Assembly (NCBI GenBank): GCA_903851365.1
Contig: CAINOB010000059.1
Span: 1 to 64,000 of the forward strand
Reading direction: 5' to 3'
Source: an uncultured Bacteroidota bacterium
GTDB lineage: Bacteria; Bacteroidota; Bacteroidia; Bacteroidales; UBA12481
DNA: 64,000 bases
The notes under the pieces were generated by a model. That model was not told where the DNA came from. It did no database searches and was given only the letters and a program-made list of their open reading frames with translations. This document shows positions 56,008 to 64,000 of this stretch, piece by piece; the stretch's first letter is position 1, and each line of letters opens with the position of its first letter. The position numbers were made by a program, and so were the translations under genes.

Positions 56008-57370
56008 AGGGTTTGCGCTGCGGCCTTGACAACATTTTGTTAGCTTCATCGCTATTGGTAAAGTGCTCATGTACAGGATCCCACTTCAATTTTTTTGGCA
56101 CTTTCATGGCAATATGGCTGAGCAGGCAGGCAGAGCATGAACGATGTGCCACTTCCACCGGGGCGATTCCCTGAGTGTTTGATTTTATGCTATCAAGCCA
56201 GTTTCCGTAATGGTTGTCACTCTTAACCAGATGAATCTCATCGGGTCCGATCACGCTGGTAATTATTTTAGGATCGCTGGCGTCCAGCGATTTTCGGTTT
56301 GCATCAAAAGTTACCGGATCGCTTTTGGTGGCCTGATAATTTCCGCGGGTCACAAAAATCCATCCCTCAGATCCCTCGAACTTGACACCATTCGGGCGAT
56401 CGCCGCTCACGAACATATTAACTCCATTGGCATAGGTTGCTTTCACTTCGAAATTTCCGTGCACGTTCCAAAGACCTGATTTCGGAAATTCAGCCTTGGC
56501 TTCAATTTCCACCGGTCCGGAATATTCCATTCCCATGCCCCAATGTGCAATATCCAAATGATGGGCACCCCAACCGGTAATCATGCCCGCACCGAATTGC
56601 TCGCAGCGGAGCCAGCCCGGGCGTGAATAATCAGCCTGAGGATGCACTCTTTTCTCTGTATAATAAACCATAGGTGTTGAACCCAGCCACATCTCATAAT
56701 TCAGGTTTTTCGGCACCGGCATTTCTACTTCTACCTCACCCGAAGGATCGCCCGGCAGTCCGATTTGTATGGTATGAAGCTTGCCAATACGGCCATTCCT
56801 TACCAATTCACAGGCATACCTGAACTGTTCCGATGACCTTTGCTGACTTCCGATTTGAAAAATCACACCACTCCTGTGCACCATATCGCTGAGTTTGCGG
56901 CCTTCGGCAATCGTCAGGGAGGTTGGTTTTTGTAAGTAGATATGCTTGCCGGCAAGTGCAGCCTCAATGGCCGGTTGCGAATGCCAGTGGTCAGGCGTGC
57001 TGATCACCACTGCATCGATAGCCGGATTCATCAGCATTTCGCGATAATCACCATAGAGTTTAATATCAACCTCTTTCCGGCCGTACTTTTTCTGATAGAA
57101 ATCCTCGATGAATGGCTTGGTTTCATTGAGCCTTTTTGAATCGAGGTCGCAGGCGGCAATGTACCGGGCCTGATCAAAAGGCATTACACCCACCATATCT
57201 GCCTCGTGACCGATACGTCCGCATCCGATTTGCCCTATCTGAATACGATTGCTTGGGGCACTTTTACCAAAAACGGAGGAGGGCACGATGCTTGGAATAA
57301 CAATGGTTCCGGCAGCTGCCAGGGAACTGATCCGAAGAAAATCGCGGCGGTTGAGATTAGATCGCTTCAT
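55988..57370 (-). CDS. Gfo/Idh/MocA-family oxidoreductase with Tat signal
   Basis: NRRDFLRISSLAAAGTIVIPS twin-arginine signal; IGCGRIGHEAD, AVVISTPDHWHSQPAIEAALAGKHIYLQKP. Confidence 0.95.
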   Translation of the reverse strand: MKRSNLNRRDFLRISSLAAAGTIVIPSIVPSSVFGKSAPSNRIQIGQIGCGRIGHEADMVGVMPFDQARYIAACDLDSKRLNETKPFIEDFYQKKYGRKEVDIKLYGDYREMLMNPAIDAVVISTPDHWHSQPAIEAALAGKHIYLQKPTSLTIAEGRKLSDMVHRSGVIFQIGSQQRSSEQFRYACELVRNGRIGKLHTIQIGLPGDPSGEVEVEMPVPKNLNYEMWLGSTPMVYYTEKRVHPQADYSRPGWLRCEQFGAGMITGWGAHHLDIAHWGMGMEYSGPVEIEAKAEFPKSGLWNVHGNFEVKATYANGVNMFVSGDRPNGVKFEGSEGWIFVTRGNYQATKSDPVTFDANRKSLDASDPKIITSVIGPDEIHLVKSDNHYGNWLDSIKSNTQGIAPVEVAHRSCSACLLSHIAMKVPKKLKWDPVHEHFTNSDEANKMLSRPQRKPYGTDYL

Positions 57371-57387
57371 ATTAGAGATGTTATGTT

Positions 57388-57407
57388 CCCCAGGCTGAAG
57401 CCTGGGG
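57388..57407. repeat. Hairpin CCCCAGGCT-GA-AGCCTGGGG
   Basis: Perfect 9-bp stem followed by TTA. Confidence 0.85.
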
Positions 57408-57431
57408 TTAGTCAGCCTCTAAGATATGAAT

Positions 57432-59606
57432 TCAGCAGAGGTATCGCAACCGGTCAAGCAGAATTGGTATCTCTTCGGGATCGAGGCCTTGCTTGATCAG
57501 CTGATCGCGGTCCTGGTCGAAAATTGTCAGAAATTCATCGAAATCAATTTTCCCGGCTGCCAGTCCTTTCCGATAGCACTCGATAGCTTCATTTCTTTTC
57601 CCTTCGCACCATTCCAGATGGCCCAGACTAATCAGGTCGTGATGAGTGGGTTCTCTCTCAATCAGCTTATCGTAATATTTCCGGGCCTGATCGAACCGTC
57701 CGAGAACAAAAGAGCACCACGCTATCGGTCGCCAAACTTTATTGTTCGCCGGCAGGAGATATTCCACCTTATAATATGATTTCAGAGCACCCTCATAATC
57801 CTGCAGATCAAGCAGGCAGTGCCCAATGGAAATTTCCGTTTTTAAATCATCAGGATCCTGCAGTTCTGCTTGCCGATAATAAGGAAGTGCGAGTTCCGGC
57901 TGCTTAAGATAGCGGTAGCAAAGACCTATTTTCTTGAGATTCCATAGGTTTTCGCTGAGCAGAAGATCAGCTTTCAGATAGTAATCCAGCGCCTTTTGGT
58001 AGTTGCCGGTCTTTTGCCAGGCATATCCGAGCTTCTGCAATACCTCAGCACTCATATCGCCCGACTGCTCGAGGATGCCATAGGCCTCTGCTGCATCGCG
58101 ATAATTCTTTTTCTGCAGATAAAAGCCAGCTATGGAATAGAGAGCATCGATATCTCCCTGGAACAATTCGCGGTAAAAACTTTTCCGGTAAAAATCGAGC
58201 TTCCAACTGAATAGGTCATCAAATCCCTGCTTATCCGGATAAAAACGATAGAACCGGTACAGATCCTGAATATATTGCCTGATCACGCGCCGCGATTGCT
58301 GCAGTGGATCAAGTATCTCATCCCCGTCGAGCATCTCTTTCATCTGCTCGGCTTCAGCATGCAATCCGTCGGAAAGGAACTTCTGCATATCAGTAGGCAT
58401 CGAGCGGATCCCGAAGCAAATACTGTATTTATCTGAATTGCATAAATAAAAGCTCTTATCCACCGAATCCAGAAAACCCTTCATCCAGGCCAGATCTCCA
58501 GATTCCTGCAAAGCAAGGATTTCGGGATGATTGGGGGTAAAGGGGAAAAACCAGTTGATCAGGTGGCGAAAAAACGGAAATCCCTTGAGCATCTGGAAAG
58601 TTCCGATAAACACATCGTCGCCCTCCATCTGCATCTCCGACAGTTCCTGCATTTTATCTTTTAATCCCGGAGCATCATCAAAAATCTCCTGCCATTCTGG
58701 GTTTTCCTCATCGCTCAAGCTCTCTCCCATGAGCAGATCAAGGTCGAGCTTATTTCGAATCTGCGGTGAGAGTTTTATCATTTCAGGGAGGATCTCCTCC
58801 TGCATCCGCCGGCTGAGCTGATCGGTATTGCGGCCCCTGATCATCTGCATAATTACTTCCTGAACCAGTTTCTTGAAATTCTGATATTCATCCATTACCA
58901 GGAATCTTCCCCGGATGGCAGGATAATAAACCAGGCGGGCATCGTAGCGATAAAAGGCGAGCAGTAAGCCAATCAGGGCCCTTTGCCGGATCTCCTCTTC
59001 TGATGAATCAAAAAATTCGAACAACAGCTCAAACTTCCTCTTATCAAAATATCGTAATATACTGAAATTCAACGCAGTTACAAGCATTGCCTTTTCAGGT
59101 ACCGTTAACGTAACCGAATCCTTGACGGTCTCCACCAACTCTACCTCACGGTCGTGGAACTCGTCAGTCAGCCATATCATATGAAACAACCTCGATAAAT
59201 CCCGAAGATATTCCGGATCGGATGGCGCAATGCGGTCAGGCTCGCTGAGGAAACTCAGAATGTACGATTCCAGGCCAGGATCATCTCGAAAGATCCGTTT
59301 TCTGACATGAACATATTGAGTCGACAATTTTGTTAGTAAAAACTCAGATACCCGATCATTCAGTTCATACAGATCGGCGACAATTTTTCGGTAAACTTTC
59401 TGACGTTCAGGATCTTGAATACCCTTAACAGTATACTCTAGCATCACCTGATAGGTAGTATCGATCTGCTCCAGTCCCTCGATCCAGGCATTGACACCGG
59501 CTGTAACCAGCATTGGGCGCAGGTCGGTCATGGCCTCCTTCAACCGCTTCACTGACAAAAGGTCATGTATGCGGCGTGTACTGCTTAAAATTTCCTTTTC
59601 AGTCAT
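57432..59606 (-). CDS. Tetratricopeptide-repeat protein
   Basis: C-terminal TPR units (DAAEAYGILEQSGDMSAEVLQKLGYAWQKTGNYQKALDYYLKADLL...). Confidence 0.88.
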   Translation of the reverse strand: MTEKEILSSTRRIHDLLSVKRLKEAMTDLRPMLVTAGVNAWIEGLEQIDTTYQVMLEYTVKGIQDPERQKVYRKIVADLYELNDRVSEFLLTKLSTQYVHVRKRIFRDDPGLESYILSFLSEPDRIAPSDPEYLRDLSRLFHMIWLTDEFHDREVELVETVKDSVTLTVPEKAMLVTALNFSILRYFDKRKFELLFEFFDSSEEEIRQRALIGLLLAFYRYDARLVYYPAIRGRFLVMDEYQNFKKLVQEVIMQMIRGRNTDQLSRRMQEEILPEMIKLSPQIRNKLDLDLLMGESLSDEENPEWQEIFDDAPGLKDKMQELSEMQMEGDDVFIGTFQMLKGFPFFRHLINWFFPFTPNHPEILALQESGDLAWMKGFLDSVDKSFYLCNSDKYSICFGIRSMPTDMQKFLSDGLHAEAEQMKEMLDGDEILDPLQQSRRVIRQYIQDLYRFYRFYPDKQGFDDLFSWKLDFYRKSFYRELFQGDIDALYSIAGFYLQKKNYRDAAEAYGILEQSGDMSAEVLQKLGYAWQKTGNYQKALDYYLKADLLLSENLWNLKKIGLCYRYLKQPELALPYYRQAELQDPDDLKTEISIGHCLLDLQDYEGALKSYYKVEYLLPANNKVWRPIAWCSFVLGRFDQARKYYDKLIEREPTHHDLISLGHLEWCEGKRNEAIECYRKGLAAGKIDFDEFLTIFDQDRDQLIKQGLDPEEIPILLDRLRYLC

Positions 59607-59634
59607 ATTACCGAATTACAGCAAAAACCGGACC

Positions 59635-59669
59635 GCAGCAGTTGGCAATCAGCAGTCGGCAGTCATCGA
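59635..59669 (-). repeat. Heptad array at the stop codon of the downstream CDS
   Basis: gcagcag|ttggcaa|tcagcag|tcggcag|tcatcga; stop TGA is 59663-59665 on the minus strand. Confidence 0.88.
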
Positions 59670-61630
59670 TTAACGTACAAATACCGTATCCGGCAGGCGC
59701 GGCCAGTGCTTTTGGCGTTTTTTTCAGAGGCCATCCTGATTTGGATTTCGTGTTTGCCCACTGAAAGCGCGGTGCCTAACGTATAAAACCAAGGTAAATG
59801 CAGGCCAGCGCTCCAGACGGTAAACAGGTCCTTTTTCATCCAGGTCCCTCCATCAATGCTGTATTCAATGATACCGGCATCCGGACCGGCTGCAACTGCA
59901 ATTCCGACGGCATTTCCCGTAAAACGATATTTTAATATGCCGGAATTGCCCTCATTCACCAGCATAGGAACATCAGTATAATTATCGCGGGTTCCCTTGC
60001 CATCTTTGGGCTGCCATTTCTCATCAACCGTCCAACCTTTCGCGGCTTTAATCTGATGTATGTCGATTAAAGCACCGGTCCCGTAATTTGAATTATCAAG
60101 GGGAGCCGGCAGATAATGATCAGTCGCAATTTCACCTGCCGGGGATCCGCTCCAGGCTTTGTCGAGGAAGGCTTTCATCGACCGAAAATAAATATGCTGC
60201 CCAAAAGGCGATGGATGCAAATCTTTGAAGTCCTTCTCCCAGGTAAATTCGTCGGCATTGATGCGTTCAGTCACCTCCCTGGCCAGATTAATAGTCGGCA
60301 CCTGATAATGCATCGCAACCCGTTCATGGTTCTGAATAACCAGTGGAACCTGACCTTTCCGATACATCTCAATTTTTCCGGGATCCACAAAATGCATGAA
60401 AACAATATCTGCTTTGGGATTATTTGTCAGCGTGTGCCTGACAATTCCCTCCATAGCCCGGATCTGCTCAACGGTAGGAAATTCATTGGTGTCATCATTA
60501 ACTGCAGCCTCCTCAAAAAGCAGATCGACCGGTCCGTGCGACAATACATCCTGCTCCATACGGAAAGCGGCAGGCGTACTGCCCATCGATGGGACACCGG
60601 CATTAATAAATTCAAATTCAGTAGATGGGAATCTCTTTTTCAGATAATTGCAGATACTATCGCGCCAGCCGCCACCCCAGGTGATCGATCCGCCAAGAAA
60701 GGCGACCCTGCCCTTTCTATCCCGTTCAAACCGGATCAGACTGTTACGAAGTCCGCTCCTCAGCTCATGGAATACTGTTGGATCGAGAATTGGTTTTGGT
60801 AGTATCGTGCTGCAAATGATAAAATTAGCCGCAATTCGAGGCGTTTCAATAGGAAAATGATGTCCCATCAGGTCTTGCTTTCCAAGCGTGCATGGCACGA
60901 GCATCGCCGGACCTCCGAGCCTGGCATATCTTTCAAAAAGAATACTCGTGTTTTCATCCGGCGGAACCACTTTATCTTCCAGCCCTATCATATGGATCAG
61001 AGGCACTTTGGCGGTTGCAAGTTTATCGAGATGATCATAAGCCAGATCTGCATAAGCTTTTGCCTCCTCATCGGACTTGAAACCAAACTCCTTTTTCAGC
61101 AGGTCCCAGTCAGCCTTGCTTCCGACACCCTTGCCAAAACCTCCCGGCCAGCTCTTAAAATCGCACACCGGCGCTTCGCCATAAATGGCATTTACCCGCT
61201 CAGGGTGTTTCTTAGCCCAGGAATAAACATACAGCCCACCGCGGCTCACACCTTCGAGCGAGACTTTCTCATTCAGGTGATACTGACTGCGCAGAAAATC
61301 GTAAAAACGGTCCCAGATACCCACCGCTCTGGGACTGCCGAACATGTCGACCGCATCAACATAAGCAACATGAAAACCCTCGGATAACAGGATGCTGTCC
61401 ATTTCGTAATGCCAGTCGAAAAACATGGCCTTCCAAATCCAGGGGTTTCCGGGGAGAGGTTTAGCGGGTTTCACCAAAAATGCGATCATTCCCTCAAAAG
61501 GAAATTCCAATCTTTCATATCCCTTCCAGATGGATGTTTTTGGTTTGGGCTGGTTCTGGGCCAGTCCTTTTTCCTGATACATACCGGTGAACAGAATCAC
61601 CAGGAAGCTACAGAGAATCAATTTTCGCAT
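59663..61630 (-). CDS. Exported two-domain esterase: alpha/beta hydrolase fused to SGNH/GDSL hydrolase
   Basis: GVSRGG nucleophile elbow in the N-terminal half; FLGGSITWGGGW and DLHPSPFGQ SGNH blocks in the C-terminal half. Confidence 0.85.
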   Translation of the reverse strand: MRKLILCSFLVILFTGMYQEKGLAQNQPKPKTSIWKGYERLEFPFEGMIAFLVKPAKPLPGNPWIWKAMFFDWHYEMDSILLSEGFHVAYVDAVDMFGSPRAVGIWDRFYDFLRSQYHLNEKVSLEGVSRGGLYVYSWAKKHPERVNAIYGEAPVCDFKSWPGGFGKGVGSKADWDLLKKEFGFKSDEEAKAYADLAYDHLDKLATAKVPLIHMIGLEDKVVPPDENTSILFERYARLGGPAMLVPCTLGKQDLMGHHFPIETPRIAANFIICSTILPKPILDPTVFHELRSGLRNSLIRFERDRKGRVAFLGGSITWGGGWRDSICNYLKKRFPSTEFEFINAGVPSMGSTPAAFRMEQDVLSHGPVDLLFEEAAVNDDTNEFPTVEQIRAMEGIVRHTLTNNPKADIVFMHFVDPGKIEMYRKGQVPLVIQNHERVAMHYQVPTINLAREVTERINADEFTWEKDFKDLHPSPFGQHIYFRSMKAFLDKAWSGSPAGEIATDHYLPAPLDNSNYGTGALIDIHQIKAAKGWTVDEKWQPKDGKGTRDNYTDVPMLVNEGNSGILKYRFTGNAVGIAVAAGPDAGIIEYSIDGGTWMKKDLFTVWSAGLHLPWFYTLGTALSVGKHEIQIRMASEKNAKSTGRACRIRYLYVNR

Positions 61631-61641
61631 GTCAATATTTA

Positions 61642-64000
61642 TTATAATCCATCAACCAGAAATACCGATTTTACAGGATCGAGCTTCAGATTTATCCGGG
61701 TAAATTTCTTACCCGACCGGGTTTCCGCGACCGCCTCACATCCCGACATCTTTCCATTATTCGGGTCCCAGATCTGTGGTTTATGATCACCCGATAAAAA
61801 AACCGGGACATCGATTTTATTATCCGATGAATTGGCAAAGAACCAGATATTCCTGCCGCTCAACACCTTGTGAATATAAGCAAGATTTCCGCCAGTGACG
61901 GCAATATCCTGATCAAACCGAACATCCCAGGTTATTCCCGTATCATCCAGAACAGTTTTCAGCACAGTCGGATTGGGAGCCGGAATAAACCAGGCCTTTC
62001 CTCCTTTGCTGTTGGTGTGCAGCGTATAGGCTTTCAAATCCTGAAGGATATTATGGTTTTGCGAGTCGAGCATCTCAATCTCGGCAATGTTCATTTTATT
62101 CACTGCGCCGCTATCCTGGCAGATCAGGATTTCCTGGTAAGGCTCGATTGGTCCTGATTCCACGATCGTTTCACTTTTCATTCCCTTAACACCGGAGATT
62201 ACAATATTTTCTCTGATAGCCTTCTCCTGCCCGAGAGCTTTTCTCCATACAACATCGCAGGTGAAGGGCTTCTCGTCGCCGTTTGTAATTTTTATCCGCA
62301 GATCTTTCCTTTCCTGGCCCAACCGGATAACGACCCAATCGCCCCTGAAATTCCCCTGCGACGGTTTCCATGAGGTTTCCGTTTTTCCATCGATGGCATA
62401 AGCGGGTATAAAACCACCCGTATTCCAGCTGCTCGATGCCGTTACCCCAATCAAACCTGGCGTATCATATGCATCAGCCCCAAACATTTCTTTTATAATA
62501 CTCTTCACCTCCTCACCCTTATCCTTCTCAGCCGCTTGATCGGGCAACATTGAGGTGGCAATAACCTTCCCTCCCTGGTCATAGAATTTCTTGATTTTCT
62601 GCAGATTGCTGAGTTGAATAGTCTTGGAGCCGGGGATCATGATTATTTTAAAATTCTCCTGATTGACCTTGTTTATCAACTGAATTTCATCCCCCTTGAT
62701 GCTGCATCTTTCGTCGAGGATCTCCGGATGGATATAGGTAAAATCCCTTCGGATGTTCAGCGAAAGCATCTCGCCGATATCCTGATAATCTGCTTCACCC
62801 GGAATAATTCCGCCCATACCGGGGTCGCCCGGACCGAAATGATAGCTGCCCTGTAGCGAGGCAATCGGATAAAGCACAGCGATATCTGCAACATGCCGTC
62901 CACCCTGCAGCATCGTTTGCAGCCGGCCGATATATTCATTGTAAGCCGGCAGCAACGGTCCGAACTTCTTGCCCGAAGGGGACAGTTCGGGCTGGATATC
63001 CACCGCATCGGTATACCACACGGCATGAGGCTCCATTAGGCTGATCCCTTTGGCAAACTGGTCCATTGCTTCCTGATAAAGGATTTTCTCCGACATCTTG
63101 CCCATCGCGCCATAACATTCAGTAGCCATTATGGGCTTATCATAATTGTATGCCGATGAGCTTATTACCTTATAAATAGCCGATGATCTCCCATAATGAA
63201 AGATCTCATCAACAGCAGGTATATCCTGATATTTAAATGCCTTCATGAGGTCGCCGCACGTAGCTACCGGGTTCACAATTTCCTCCTGATCGACGTGACC
63301 GGTGAGCCTGATTTTATGTGCCCGGCACCAGTCATTGATGGTTTTTGGAAACCCTTCGGCATACAATTCTGCCCTGAAACCAAGCAGTGCATTACGGGCG
63401 GCTTCAGTCTCAGGACCGATATCAAACCATAAGGATGGATAATACAACACCGGACTGTACCCGTATCTGGCCTTGAATTTATTATTGAATTCACCGGTCC
63501 AGGTTCGGGCGCCATCCACCCAACGCAGGCAGGGCTCATCATAAAATGCGATATCGATAGTGGTCCCGAACTGTTCGGGAAATGTTTCGTAATACTTATC
63601 GTAGGTGAGGTTAATAAATTTGCCAACAGCCTCCGGACTAAGATAGTCACAGTGCTTCCGGTCCGAGGAGCTATCTGCGACAACTGTGAAAATCATCACA
63701 TTCCATTCACCTGCGGGCAGGTTTGCGGTTAATTTTCCGTTGCCCGCAAAAGCCGAAAGGTCGATCCTTTTCTTTGATTCCTTTTCCATACCCATCGCAC
63801 CCATAAAAACTCCTGCCGGTAGAACGTGGGTAAAGGTTTTAGGGCCGGTCACATCATTGGTTTCCATATCGAGACGCTTGCTGAGTGCTTCCGGATATTT
63901 CTTCACCAGGTTACCTCCGGCACTCCCGCTGGGAAAATAAAATTCATCGTACAGGCACATTTTCATACCCAGGCTATCGGCAATCTCAATGGCCATCTTG
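61642..64000 (-). CDS. GH106-like (alpha-L-rhamnosidase-type) glycoside hydrolase, partial
   Basis: GMKMCLYDEFYFPSGSAGGNLVKKYPEAL, DIAFYDEPCLRW, RLTGHVDQEEIVNPVATCGDLMKAFKYQDIPAVDEIFH; open at window end. Confidence 0.75.
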   Translation of the reverse strand, partial: KMAIEIADSLGMKMCLYDEFYFPSGSAGGNLVKKYPEALSKRLDMETNDVTGPKTFTHVLPAGVFMGAMGMEKESKKRIDLSAFAGNGKLTANLPAGEWNVMIFTVVADSSSDRKHCDYLSPEAVGKFINLTYDKYYETFPEQFGTTIDIAFYDEPCLRWVDGARTWTGEFNNKFKARYGYSPVLYYPSLWFDIGPETEAARNALLGFRAELYAEGFPKTINDWCRAHKIRLTGHVDQEEIVNPVATCGDLMKAFKYQDIPAVDEIFHYGRSSAIYKVISSSAYNYDKPIMATECYGAMGKMSEKILYQEAMDQFAKGISLMEPHAVWYTDAVDIQPELSPSGKKFGPLLPAYNEYIGRLQTMLQGGRHVADIAVLYPIASLQGSYHFGPGDPGMGGIIPGEADYQDIGEMLSLNIRRDFTYIHPEILDERCSIKGDEIQLINKVNQENFKIIMIPGSKTIQLSNLQKIKKFYDQGGKVIATSMLPDQAAEKDKGEEVKSIIKEMFGADAYDTPGLIGVTASSSWNTGGFIPAYAIDGKTETSWKPSQGNFRGDWVVIRLGQERKDLRIKITNGDEKPFTCDVVWRKALGQEKAIRENIVISGVKGMKSETIVESGPIEPYQEILICQDSGAVNKMNIAEIEMLDSQNHNILQDLKAYTLHTNSKGGKAWFIPAPNPTVLKTVLDDTGITWDVRFDQDIAVTGGNLAYIHKVLSGRNIWFFANSSDNKIDVPVFLSGDHKPQIWDPNNGKMSGCEAVAETRSGKKFTRINLKLDPVKSVFLVDGL

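Overview
The window looks like a Bacteroidota chromosome fragment. The basis is the TAnnTTTG-type promoter motifs, the DUF4249, DUF6807/PmoA-like, DUF2961 and DUF1343 families, many exported lipoproteins, and the glycoside hydrolase repertoire. I support about 46 CDSs. They include mutA/mutB, fumC, prfB (with an intact RF2 programmed +1 frameshift), recX, prmC, ribD, a slyD-like FKBP, a 6-phosphofructokinase, a HicAB toxin-antitoxin pair, and many exported peptidases and glycoside hydrolases (GH20, GH92, GH51, GH106-like, DUF2961/GH172-like). I found no rRNA, tRNA, CRISPR array, prophage or transposase. The most unusual signal is a dense population of short-period (7-8 nt) degenerate tandem arrays plus a palindromic repeat (GTCATCCC-CGCGAAGGCG-GGGACCCCGTCCC) in the gaps between genes. 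At least ten ORFs take their stop codon, and sometimes their last few codons, from such an array. Because 7 and 8 are coprime to 3, arrays with TGA/TAA units put stops in all three frames. In four cases the heptad array is followed by the palindromic unit in the same relative orientation, which suggests a composite element. Two copies of the palindromic unit (one complete, one partial) lie in frame inside prmC. I present these repeats as the candidate undescribed system. Their function is unknown and no database search was possible.
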